Shown here: positions 1-7,042 of the stretch, in pieces
How the letters are laid out: every line of letters starts with the position of its first letter
Numbering within the stretch: position 1 is the stretch's first letter
Assembly (NCBI GenBank): GCA_001800085.1
Contig: MGUS01000099.1
Span: forward strand, 1 to 19,456
Length of the DNA stretch: 19,456 bases
Direction: 5' to 3'
From: Elusimicrobia bacterium RIFCSPLOWO2_01_FULL_60_11
Lineage (GTDB): Bacteria > Elusimicrobiota > Elusimicrobia > 2-02-FULL-39-32
Made by a program: the position numbers and the translations under genes
Notes under the pieces: generated by a model
The model's input: the letters and a program-made list of their open reading frames with translations, nothing else
The model's database searches: none
What the model was told of the DNA's origin: nothing

Positions 1-33
1 ACAGGAGTTGCTCGCCCACATCGATTCCATCAT

Positions 34-1650
34 TTGAAGGCGCTCATGCTGTTGGCGGCGGTCGCGGCGGCGCTCTGGCTGCGTTTCGGCGTCGGCCCGG
101 CCTATATCTCCCCGGACGGGGCGGGGTATTTCTCCTATTTCCATTCCCTTCTTGCGGACGGCGACCTGGATTTTGAGGATGAGTTCAGGGACTTGAAGAT
201 GACGGCGCCCAGCGCCGAAACGCCGACGGGATATCTGAACGACCTCTGGCCCATGGGGACTTCTTTGGTCCTGTTCCCGGCGGGCCTTTGGGCGCAGGGT
301 CTTCACCGCCTGTTCGGCAGCGTCATCACCCACGATCCGCTCCATTGGCTCCTGATCTTCTTCAACCTGGGGTCGAGCTTGTGCGGTCTCTTGGCCGTCT
401 GGATCTGTTACCTGGGTCTTCGGGAGTCAGGGCAAGGCCGGTATGCAAGTTTTTTCACGGCCCTGGCCGTGTTCCTGGGGACTCCGCTCTTCTATTACAC
501 CTTCTCCGCCCCGTCCGCTCCCCACGCCGTCTCGGCGCTCATGGCCGCGCTTTTCCTGTTCTATTGGATGCGTTTTCGGCGGGCGCGCGGCGCGGGTCCA
601 GGGAGATGGTTCTTTCTCGGGCTCCTGCTGGGCGCCGCCGGCGCGGTCCGCACGGAACTTCTGCTGTTCGGCATCGCCCCGCTCTTTGTATGGGCCGGGG
701 TGGAAGGCCTCGCGTTCATGGCCGCGGGAGCGCTCATCGGGTTCTCGCCCCAGCTCCTCTGCTGGAAGATCATGAACGGAAGTTTTTTCCATTCCCAGAA
801 CGCCTTCAACTTTTCCCCGGAGAATTTCGCCCCCGCGAGCGTGTTCTTCTCACCCTTCCACGGCATCCTGACCTGGACGCCTCTTTTCATATTGGGGTTC
901 CTGGGATTGCTATGGCCGCCCCGCGCGGAGGGGGAGCACCGCGCTCTTTTTCTCTGCGTCCTGGCCCAGGCCCTCGTCGCGTCCTGTTCCCTCACCTGGT
1001 GGTTCGGGTATTCTTTCGGGATCCGGATCCTGACCGCTTGCGCATTCCCCGTCGCCTTGGGACTGGGACGGGTGATGAGGCACAGGATATTCCGGTTCTT
1101 GACGGCGGGAGCCGTCCTCTGGACGGTCTCGCTAAGTCTCCAGGCCATGACCGGGCGCATCGATCTCGGCGCGTTCGTGTTCTCATATAAGACCTTGTTC
1201 GCGTGGCAGGCGGGGGCTCTCGAAGTCCCGGCGCAGGCCCTTGCCGTGTTCTTCCGGAACCGTTACCTTTCTAGTGCGGAATTCATCCTGGTCTTTATGT
1301 CGGTCTGCGGACTGATCGGACTCTTATATGCCCTTCGCCGGCCGGCTCAAAAGGACCCGGTCAGGTTTTTCACGGTCTGCGCTGTTCTCTTTGTCGTTTT
1401 GATCGACGCGCGACTCGTCGGGGCGTGGAGAAAGGGTCCCCGGCCGCACGCTCACGAGGGCGCTTGGACGGAAGATCTTGCAAAGGATTTTTTGGTGCAG
1501 GGATTGTACTCGAGATGGTACTATGAACTCAGCACGGGCGACCTTGCCTCCGCCGAAAAGACCCTTGAAAGGCATCTTCGGGCGGATCCCGGGTCCGAAG
1601 AGGCGAAGAAGGGTCTTGCTTATGTCAGGATGTCACTTCTTCGCCATTGA
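34..1650 (+). CDS. Polytopic membrane protein, GT-C glycosyltransferase-like, with C-terminal TPR-like tail
   Basis: Very hydrophobic protein of about 538 residues with roughly 10-12 membrane segments beginning at residue 3. The first non-membrane loop is acidic (D28-G29, then D42, D44, D46) and is followed by a W-P-M-G motif. This layout is seen in GT-C (family 39-like) lipid-linked-sugar glycosyltransferases, where acidic residues of the first loop serve catalysis; that assignment is inference. The last ~55 residues are soluble and resemble one TPR hairpin. The start is uncertain: TTG at 34 has no convincing ribosome site and the frame stays open to base 1, so the gene may begin outside the window. 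ATG at 46 is an alternative. The stop overlaps the converging zinc-ribbon gene by 18 bp. It could also be an unclassified polymer-related membrane protein. Confidence 0.75.
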   Translation: MKALMLLAAVAAALWLRFGVGPAYISPDGAGYFSYFHSLLADGDLDFEDEFRDLKMTAPSAETPTGYLNDLWPMGTSLVLFPAGLWAQGLHRLFGSVITHDPLHWLLIFFNLGSSLCGLLAVWICYLGLRESGQGRYASFFTALAVFLGTPLFYYTFSAPSAPHAVSALMAALFLFYWMRFRRARGAGPGRWFFLGLLLGAAGAVRTELLLFGIAPLFVWAGVEGLAFMAAGALIGFSPQLLCWKIMNGSFFHSQNAFNFSPENFAPASVFFSPFHGILTWTPLFILGFLGLLWPPRAEGEHRALFLCVLAQALVASCSLTWWFGYSFGIRILTACAFPVALGLGRVMRHRIFRFLTAGAVLWTVSLSLQAMTGRIDLGAFVFSYKTLFAWQAGALEVPAQALAVFFRNRYLSSAEFILVFMSVCGLIGLLYALRRPAQKDPVRFFTVCAVLFVVLIDARLVGAWRKGPRPHAHEGAWTEDLAKDFLVQGLYSRWYYELSTGDLASAEKTLERHLRADPGSEEAKKGLAYVRMSLLRH

Positions 1651-1845
1651 TTTTCCGCATTGGGGGCATTTGAGGGCGGAAAACCTGAAGCCGGGCTTGA
1701 CGGGGACCTCCGCTTTGCAGTACGGGCAGATTCCGGCGGTCTTTGACGGCGCGCCGTGAAAGCTGCCGGTCTCGTTGGACGGCCCGCCGCCCTTCCCGAA
1801 ATTCGATTCCGATTTTATCGGATTATGCGCGTTCCTTTGTGGCAT
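1633..1845 (-). CDS. Small zinc-ribbon protein
   Basis: A 70-residue protein with two CxxC knuckles, C40/C43 (CPYC) and C60/C63 (CPQC), separated by 16 residues, which is a typical zinc-ribbon spacing. The N-terminal 35 residues are polar and glycine/serine-rich, probably disordered. The start is supported by a GGAGG about 8 nt upstream of the ATG. The gene runs towards the upstream membrane protein and overlaps its last 18 bp. It is divergent from the PAP2 gene. Function unknown; such proteins may bind nucleic acid or other proteins. The cysteine pattern and the ribosome site make it a real gene despite its size. Confidence 0.7.
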   Translation of the reverse strand: MPQRNAHNPIKSESNFGKGGGPSNETGSFHGAPSKTAGICPYCKAEVPVKPGFRFSALKCPQCGKSMAKK

Positions 1846-1897
1846 TGAATCTGCCTCCGTTCAAGTTCGGAGCATAACGGAACTCCGTGTTATCAAA

Positions 1898-1906
1898 TGT
1901 TACAAT
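1898..1906 (+). promoter_or_regulatory. Extended -10 promoter of the PAP2 gene
   Basis: TGT-TACAAT, with the -10 hexamer at 1901-1906. There is no good -35, but the TGn extension can compensate. The ATG at 1914 lies 7 nt after the -10, where transcription should start, so the mRNA would have no leader. An inverted repeat CGGAG-N-CTCCG at about 1867-1886 sits just upstream and could bind a regulator. Confidence 0.5.
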
Positions 1907-1913
1907 ATGGACG

Positions 1914-2612
1914 ATGATAAAAAAAGCCCATGCTTTGATAGCCGTCGTCATGGCCTTAGCCCTGACCGTCAGTTTTTACGCCACGGACCATTACATGGCC
2001 GCGCAGCTGCTTCACGGAAAAGTTTTCTGGATGCCGTCCCTGGGGTGGGACCGGGCCATCCCATTCCAGCCGTCATGGGTCTGGGTCTATCTTCTATACT
2101 TTCCCGCCTGTTTTCTGCCCGTCACCTTCATCGAGGTATTGAAGAATGGGAACATTTTCCGAAGGGTGGCGGCCGGGTTCATCCTTCAATTCGCGTTCGC
2201 CCTGGCTTTCTTCTGGCTCCTGCCTTCTCAGGTCCACCGTCCGGAATTGCAGCACGCGGGGATCAGCTCTCAGGTCTTGAGGTGGTTCTATGAGATCGAC
2301 CCCGGATACAATGTCTTTCCCAGCCTTCATGTGGCGAATGTGGCGTATGTTGCCTGCGTGGCGGAAAGGCTTGAACGCCGGGCTCTTTCCCTGGGGGTCT
2401 GGGTCCTTTGTCTGCTGATCGCCGCATCGACACTTTTCATCAAACAGCATTACTTTATCGACCTGCCGGCGGGGATCCTTGTCGGCGTTCTGAGCCACCA
2501 CGCGGCATTTTCTAAAAGGATGGATTTTCTGGATTCTCGAAAGACCCGGGCGCCTGCTTTCATTGAAGCGTCCGCGCGTAAGCCCCTCCCGGCGCAAGCT
2601 CCCGCTCAGTGA
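1914..2612 (+). CDS. PAP2-superfamily membrane phosphatase / lipid phosphotransferase
   Basis: About 232 residues with around six membrane segments. It carries PAP2 signature remnants: FPSLH at about residues 135-139 (the PSGH-type motif) and KQHYFIDLPAG at about 177-187, with the second histidine and the aspartate of the C3 motif. An LPSQVHRP stretch near 103 fits the region of the first motif. These are the catalytic residues of the lipid phosphatase / inositolphosphotransferase-like branch. The likely substrate is a membrane lipid phosphate or undecaprenyl pyrophosphate; which one cannot be told. ATG 1914 is preferred because a -10 box ends 7 nt before it. GTG 1887 would lie upstream of the transcription start. 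The stop overlaps the next start (GTGA), so the two are coupled. Confidence 0.8.
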   Translation: MIKKAHALIAVVMALALTVSFYATDHYMAAQLLHGKVFWMPSLGWDRAIPFQPSWVWVYLLYFPACFLPVTFIEVLKNGNIFRRVAAGFILQFAFALAFFWLLPSQVHRPELQHAGISSQVLRWFYEIDPGYNVFPSLHVANVAYVACVAERLERRALSLGVWVLCLLIAASTLFIKQHYFIDLPAGILVGVLSHHAAFSKRMDFLDSRKTRAPAFIEASARKPLPAQAPAQ

Positions 2613-3784
2613 CCCTGTCCAAACATCTCGTTGTTCTCGGGGCGGGCGCCGCGGGCTTGATGGCCGCCATCGAGGCCGGCAAACGAGGGCGTTCCGTCCT
2701 CGTCCTGGAGCGTTCGGAGAAGATCGGAAAGAAGATACGCATCTCCGGAGGGGGGCGGTGTAATTTCACCAACTTGAACGTATCCGCCAACGATTTCATA
2801 TCCCAAAACCCTCATTTCTGCAAGTCGGCCCTGGCGGGCTATACGCCCCGGGATTTCATCGCGCTCGCGGAAAAGCACGGCATCGCCTACCACGAGAAAA
2901 AGCTCGGCCAGCTTTTCTGCGACAAGTCATCCGAAGACATCATCCGCCTTCTGGAGACCGAATGCCGGGCGGCGGATGTGGAGATCAAGGTGGACTGCGC
3001 GGTCCAGTCCGTCTCAAAAAAGGGGGATGTTTTCGAGATCAAGACGGACCAAGGCGCTTTTGAGGCCTCTTCATTGGCGGTGGCCACGGGAGGCCTTTCC
3101 ATCCCGAAGATGGGCGCGACAGCGTTGGGGTATGACATCGCCAAACAGTTCGGGCTGGCGGTGGTGACCTGCAGGCCGGCGCTCGTGCCCCTCACCTGGA
3201 ACGGCGGCGACCTGGGGGTCTACCGCGAACTGACGGGGGTCTCCCTGGACGCCGTCGTCAGCCACGCCGGGCAGGAGTTCCGCGAAGCGGTCCTCTTCAC
3301 TCACCGCGGCTTGAGCGGCCCGGCCATCCTCCAGATATCAAGCTACTGGAAGAAGGGCAACCCCATCTATATCGACATCCTTCCCGGCGTCGAGATCATG
3401 GACGAGCTTGTGGAGGGGCGTGACTTGGGCAAGGACCTGGTCTCCATCCTTTCCAAATACCTGCCGCGGCGCTTCGCCCAGAAGTGGTGCGCCCACAATG
3501 TGCCCGCCAAGGCCATGAGCCACTGCACGGGCCGGGACTTGAAGAAAGTGTCGGACCATCTGCACCGCTGGGATGTGACGCCCGAAGGGACGGAGGGCTA
3601 TGAGAAGGCGGAAGTCACGGCCGGGGGCGTGGACACGCGGGAACTTTCTTCGAAGACGATGGAGTCGGTGAAAGTCCCCGGGCTCTATTTCGTGGGCGAG
3701 GCGGTGGACGTGACGGGCCACCTGGGCGGATACAATTTTCAGTGGGCCTGGGCTTCGGGGTTCGCGGCCGGGACCGCGGTCTAG
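2609..3784 (+). CDS. BaiN/RdsA-family (HI0933-like) FAD-dependent oxidoreductase
   Basis: A 391-residue flavoprotein. The N-terminal Rossmann fold has a GAGAAG dinucleotide-binding motif (residues 11-16), an acidic residue ending the second strand (E34), and the family-specific GGGRCNFTN stretch at 47-55. The C-terminus has the FAD-binding GEAVDVTGHLGGYNFQWA block. Length and motifs match the HI0933/YhiN/BaiN family, predicted NAD(P)H-dependent enoyl or steroid reductases of mostly unknown substrate. The GTG start overlaps the PAP2 stop by four bases, so it should be translated with it. Its TAG stop is followed directly, in the same frame, by the TTG start of the MFS gene. Confidence 0.9.
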   Translation: MTLSKHLVVLGAGAAGLMAAIEAGKRGRSVLVLERSEKIGKKIRISGGGRCNFTNLNVSANDFISQNPHFCKSALAGYTPRDFIALAEKHGIAYHEKKLGQLFCDKSSEDIIRLLETECRAADVEIKVDCAVQSVSKKGDVFEIKTDQGAFEASSLAVATGGLSIPKMGATALGYDIAKQFGLAVVTCRPALVPLTWNGGDLGVYRELTGVSLDAVVSHAGQEFREAVLFTHRGLSGPAILQISSYWKKGNPIYIDILPGVEIMDELVEGRDLGKDLVSILSKYLPRRFAQKWCAHNVPAKAMSHCTGRDLKKVSDHLHRWDVTPEGTEGYEKAEVTAGGVDTRELSSKTMESVKVPGLYFVGEAVDVTGHLGGYNFQWAWASGFAAGTAV

Positions 3785-5083
3785 TTGGGCCTCCTCCGCG
3801 CGCTCCGACACCGCAACTACCGCCTCTTCTTCGGCGGCCAGCTCGTCTCCCTGGTCGGCACCTGGATGACCACCACGGCCACGGCCTGGCTCGTCTACCG
3901 CCTCACGGGTTCCGCCTTTCTCCTGGGCGTCGTCGGTTTCGCAAGCCAGGCCCCGGCGTTCCTCCTCTCACCCGCGGCCGGGTTGCTGGTGGACCGCGCG
4001 AGCCGCCATAAGATATTGCTGGCCACCCAGTCGCTGGCCATGGTCCAATCCCTCGCCCTGGCCGCCTTGATCTTGAGCGGGAACATCACCATCCCCCGGC
4101 TCCTCGCCTTGAGCGTGTTCCAGGGCATGATCAACGCTTTCGACATGCCCGCGCGCCAGGCGTTCGTCATCGAGATGATTGAGGACAAGCAGGACCTGGG
4201 CAACGCCATCGCGCTCAATTCCTCCATGTTCAACGCGGCGCGCCTGGTGGGCCCTTCGTTGGGAGGCATGGTGATCGCCGCGCTCGGAGAGGGCTGGTGT
4301 TTTTTGATCGACGGGGTCAGCTATCTGGCCGTGATCGCGGCCCTCCTGGCCATGAAGATGAAGGCCGGCGAAAGAGCCCGGTCGAGCGAGGATGCCCTGA
4401 AAGACATGAGGGAGGGCTGGGAATACGCGCTCCGTTCGAAGCCGATCCGTACCATCATCCTGTTGCTGGCCCTGGCCAGCTTGGCGGGCACTCCTTATAT
4501 GGTGCTCATGCCCATCTACGCGGGCAATGTCCTGGGCGGGGGCCCGCACACCCTGGGTTTCCTTATGACGGCCGCGGCCGGCGGCGCGCTCCTGGGCGCC
4601 CTCTGGCTGGCGTCGCGCAAGTCCGTGCTGGGCCTGGGACGGGCCATCCCCATCGCCACGGCGACCTTCGGCCTTGGGGTGATCGCCTTCGCTTCCTCGC
4701 GCGCGCTCGGGATCTTGCTCGTCTGCCTCGCGGTCGCGGGAGCGGGTTTCATGGTCCTCATGGGCTCCTGCAACACCATCCTCCAGACCATCGTGGACGA
4801 CGACAAGCGCGGGCGGGTGATGAGCATATTCATCATGGCGTTCCTGGGGGCCTCGCCATTGGGGAGTTTGCTGGCGGGGGCGCTCTCGGAAAAAATCGGG
4901 CCGTCCCATACTCTGCATATCTGCGGTCTTTTATGTCTTGGAGGGGCTTTCTGGTTCTACCGCCAGCTGCCGGAGATCCGGCAGGCGGTGCGTCCTATCT
5001 ATGTTCGCATGGGCATCCTCCCCGAATTAGCGGAGGGCATCCAGACCGCCGCCCAGCTTTCCACGCTCGAGCACGCGGACTGA
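3785..5083 (+). CDS. MFS transporter, EntS/MFS_3-like exporter
   Basis: A 432-residue protein with about 12 membrane segments. The start (LRALRHRNYRLFFGGQ, then a GTWM motif and AWLVYRLTGS) is characteristic of the MFS_3 / enterobactin-exporter EntS-like group, which pump siderophores, drugs or other small molecules out of the cell. The loop after TM2 (GLLVDRASRHK) is the MFS motif A region. The start codon is TTG, immediately after the TAG of the flavoprotein gene and in the same frame. No clear Shine-Dalgarno is present, so termination-reinitiation is likely. It converges on the RNA methyltransferase with 5 bp between stops. Substrate unknown. Confidence 0.88.
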   Translation: MGLLRALRHRNYRLFFGGQLVSLVGTWMTTTATAWLVYRLTGSAFLLGVVGFASQAPAFLLSPAAGLLVDRASRHKILLATQSLAMVQSLALAALILSGNITIPRLLALSVFQGMINAFDMPARQAFVIEMIEDKQDLGNAIALNSSMFNAARLVGPSLGGMVIAALGEGWCFLIDGVSYLAVIAALLAMKMKAGERARSSEDALKDMREGWEYALRSKPIRTIILLLALASLAGTPYMVLMPIYAGNVLGGGPHTLGFLMTAAAGGALLGALWLASRKSVLGLGRAIPIATATFGLGVIAFASSRALGILLVCLAVAGAGFMVLMGSCNTILQTIVDDDKRGRVMSIFIMAFLGASPLGSLLAGALSEKIGPSHTLHICGLLCLGGAFWFYRQLPEIRQAVRPIYVRMGILPELAEGIQTAAQLSTLEHAD

Positions 5084-5088
5084 GGGGG

Positions 5089-5835
5089 TCAGGACTTCGT
5101 CGATCGGCGGTAATTGTCGCAGAGGACGGCCGCGGCCATCGAGACGTTCAGGGATTCCGCTTTTCCAAAACCGGGCACCCCGACCGTCCCGCTGACTGAG
5201 CCAGCCAGATGTCCTGAAATCCCGCGGGATTCGTTGCCCAGGAGCAGGACGCAGTCCTTCTTGAACGAAAAATCATGGATGGAGGAACCTTCTTTGCTCG
5301 CGGCATAGACGGGAAGTCCCAGGCCTGGTAAAGCCTTCTCCAACTTCACGTAATGCACCGGCACCCTGCAGAAACTGCCCATGGACGCCTGCAGGACCCG
5401 GGGATTGTGGAGTTCCGCCGTGTCTTCCGAAGCCAGGATGGCCCTAACGCCGAACCAATCGGCGATGCGCACGATCGAACCCAAGTTCCCCGGGTCGCGG
5501 ACGCCGTCGAGAGCCAGGGTGAGGCCCGCAAGCTCGCGGGGGAGGATATCTGTCTTGATGCGCGCCACGGCTAGAGAGCCGTTGGCGGTCTTGAACGCGC
5601 TGACGGATTCCAGTTCCGAAGCGCTGCAGGGCACCGTCTCGAACTTCTTGCCCTGCAACAAAATCTTGTTCTTCCGCCAAAATTCTTCCGTGCAGACGAC
5701 CGTTTCAATTACAAAGGACGAATCGATCAATTCCAGGACGCTTTTTTGGCCTTCCACGACAAAACAGCCGCTTTCTTCGCGGTGTTTTTTAAGCTGCAGC
5801 GACCGGATGAACCTGACCTTGTTCTTTGAGAGCAT
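5089..5835 (-). CDS. TrmH/SpoU-family RNA 2'-O-methyltransferase
   Basis: A 248-residue SPOUT-fold enzyme. It has an N-terminal substrate-binding region (residues ~1-95) with the VEGQK motif near 27-31, then the three SPOUT motifs: RDPGNLGSIVR (113-123; N117 and R123), LLLGNESRG (197-205; E202), and the trefoil-knot motif VGVPGFGKAESLNVSMA (218-234; S228, N230). These bind S-adenosylmethionine and methylate a ribose 2'-OH of rRNA or tRNA. It is closest in layout to RlmB/TsnR-type proteins; the target nucleotide cannot be read from sequence. It is divergent from the response regulator, with a TATAAT box 18 bp before the start. Confidence 0.92.
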   Translation of the reverse strand: MLSKNKVRFIRSLQLKKHREESGCFVVEGQKSVLELIDSSFVIETVVCTEEFWRKNKILLQGKKFETVPCSASELESVSAFKTANGSLAVARIKTDILPRELAGLTLALDGVRDPGNLGSIVRIADWFGVRAILASEDTAELHNPRVLQASMGSFCRVPVHYVKLEKALPGLGLPVYAASKEGSSIHDFSFKKDCVLLLGNESRGISGHLAGSVSGTVGVPGFGKAESLNVSMAAAVLCDNYRRSTKS

Positions 5836-5853
5836 CGGATTTATTCCATCCGG

Positions 5854-5859
5854 ATTATA
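5854..5859 (-). promoter_or_regulatory. -10 box of the RNA methyltransferase gene
   Basis: A perfect TATAAT on the minus strand. Transcription would begin near 5847 and give a leader of only about 12 nt containing GGA. No clear -35 is visible. It lies back to back with the response-regulator promoter. Confidence 0.4.
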
Positions 5860-5871
5860 GTAAATAACCCA

Positions 5872-5900
5872 TTGTAATTTTTAGATTCTCCGACTAGAAT
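5872..5900 (+). promoter_or_regulatory. Sigma-70-type promoter giving a leaderless response-regulator mRNA
   Basis: -35 TTGTAA (5872-5877), 17-bp spacer, -10 TAGAAT (5895-5900). Exactly 6 nt follow before ATG 5907, so the predicted first transcribed base is the A of the start codon. No Shine-Dalgarno is present. Confidence 0.7.
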
Positions 5901-5906
5901 GTGGCT

Positions 5907-6305
5907 ATGGCCGTAAAAAACAAGGACATCGACATCCTGATCGCCGAGGACGACAAGGACATCGCCGAGCTCATGACGGCGATGCTTCAAAAGCAGGGCT
6001 ACAGCGTCAAGGTCACCCACAACGGCGCCAAAGCCGTTCAGATGATAGGGAAGAACAGCCCGGACCTGGTCATCCTCGACATCATGATGCCGGGCATGAG
6101 CGGCACCGAAGTCCTCCTGAAGATCAAATCCACCCCCAAGACCCAGCATATCCCCGTCCTGATGTGTTCGGTCTTGAACGACATGGACCGAGTCGAGAAA
6201 TGCTTCAAGTGGGGAGCCTCGGACTACGTCATCAAACCCTTCGACACCACCCGCTTGAACCGCAAGATACAGAACATCCTTTCACAGCCCCCCAAAAAAG
6301 CGTAG
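5907..6305 (+). CDS. Single-domain response regulator (receiver only)
   Basis: A 132-residue CheY-like receiver with no output domain. It has the acidic pair E14-D15/D16, the phosphoacceptor D58 in LVILDIMMPG, the switch residue S88 in PVLMCS, and K110 in DYVIKPFD. All five conserved positions are intact, so it should be phosphorylated by a histidine kinase and act through protein contacts. No kinase is nearby. GTG 5901 is in frame but falls between the -10 and the predicted transcription start, so ATG 5907 is chosen. The residues after the receiver are a short basic tail. Confidence 0.9.
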   Translation: MAVKNKDIDILIAEDDKDIAELMTAMLQKQGYSVKVTHNGAKAVQMIGKNSPDLVILDIMMPGMSGTEVLLKIKSTPKTQHIPVLMCSVLNDMDRVEKCFKWGASDYVIKPFDTTRLNRKIQNILSQPPKKA

Positions 6306-6324
6306 CGCGGCGGCGGGTCCGCAT

Positions 6325-6353
6325 TTGACGGATCCCTAATAATATGGTATACT
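6325..6353 (+). promoter_or_regulatory. Promoter of the marR-GT4-GH130 unit
   Basis: -35 TTGACG (6325-6330), 17-bp spacer, -10 TATACT (6348-6353): a near-consensus sigma-70 promoter. It should start transcription near 6360, inside the palindromic operator. Confidence 0.8.
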
Positions 6354-6375
6354 GATAGTCAGTAATACTGATTAT
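6350..6375 (+). promoter_or_regulatory. MarR-type palindromic operator over the transcription start
   Basis: Core TCAGTA-A-TACTGA (6359-6371) is a perfect 6+1+6 palindrome. It extends to 10-bp arms with one mismatch (6355-6375). A second overlapping palindrome, TACTGA-TAG-TCAGTA (6350-6364), shares one arm and runs into the -10 box. Length and position are those of a MarR dimer site, so autorepression is the natural reading (inference). Confidence 0.7.
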
Positions 6376-6384
6376 AAGGAACCC

Positions 6385-6879
6385 ATGCTCAAAACAAGGA
6401 ATGAAGCCAGGTCAGAGTCGTCCCCTTCCGGTCCATTGCCGTCGGGCATGATGGGGCGGTATGAATTCCTGATCAACCGGCCGGCCCAGAGGATCCGCGA
6501 GATCACGGGGAAGACCCTGGCCCCCTTGAAGATCAGCCCCAAGCAATACGGGGTCCTCGCGACCCTCGATTCCGAAGGCCCCTTGTCGCAGAGGGACATC
6601 GGCGAGATGCTCAAGATCGACCGCACCACGATGGTGACGCTGATCGACGGCCTGGAAGGGATGAGTTTGCTGGTCCGGGACGACCACCCGAAAGACCGCA
6701 GGTATTACCTGCTCCATTTGACCCCCGCGGGGAAAAAGCTTTATAAAGAGGCCCATATCCTGATCCTCAAAGCGGAAGAGGAGTTCTTAAGGCCGCTGTC
6801 CAAGAATGAGAGGCAGACCCTGCGGGAATCCCTCTCAAAGCTTTTCAGCCATATTCCGCGGCTGGAAGGGGGGCATTGA
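6385..6879 (+). CDS. MarR-family transcriptional regulator
   Basis: A 164-residue winged-helix protein. The helix-turn-helix is in LSQRDIGEMLKIDRTTMVTL (about residues 70-90). The wing contains DDHPKDRRYYLLHLTPAG with the conserved D-x-R-R of MarR proteins, and the flanking helices form the dimer interface. The ATG has an AAGGA five bases upstream. The gene sits behind a strong promoter that overlaps a palindromic operator, and it is followed at once by a small ORF, a glycosyltransferase and a GH130 enzyme without a terminator. It probably represses the whole unit and responds to a small ligand. The N-terminal ~25 residues are a polar extension longer than usual. Confidence 0.92.
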   Translation: MLKTRNEARSESSPSGPLPSGMMGRYEFLINRPAQRIREITGKTLAPLKISPKQYGVLATLDSEGPLSQRDIGEMLKIDRTTMVTLIDGLEGMSLLVRDDHPKDRRYYLLHLTPAGKKLYKEAHILILKAEEEFLRPLSKNERQTLRESLSKLFSHIPRLEGGH

Positions 6880-6880
6880 A

Positions 6881-7042
6881 ATGAAAGAACAAGCGGGACC
6901 GGAAAGAACAAGGTCTCCCTACATGAGCCTGGAGATATACCGCAACTACGAAAAAAGCATGAAAACAAAGAATGCGATGAGGAAGCGGCAGGGCCTCACG
7001 GCCATTCATGTCCGGCCTTTCGAAGAATGGGCCGATGCGTAA
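6881..7042 (+). CDS. Small basic ORF of 53 residues between marR and the glycosyltransferase
   Basis: The ATG lies one base after the marR stop and is preceded by a purine-rich GGAAGGGGGG about 7 nt upstream, a good ribosome site. The product is charged and soluble, rich in K, R and E, with no membrane segment and no motif I recognise. Its last codons overlap the first codons of the glycosyltransferase (TAA at 7040-7042, next ATG at 7035). It could be a real small protein or a coupling ORF that carries ribosomes into the glycosyltransferase. Confidence 0.5.
   Translation: MKEQAGPERTRSPYMSLEIYRNYEKSMKTKNAMRKRQGLTAIHVRPFEEWADA

Noticed and set aside
3968..4918. Long minus-strand frame opposite the MFS gene
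   Set aside because: Charged, low-complexity product; the plus strand encodes an unmistakable transporter.
4297..5199. Second long plus-strand frame inside the MFS gene
   Set aside because: Shifted reading of the MFS gene, rich in G/R/P/H, and it runs past the MFS stop into the convergent gene.
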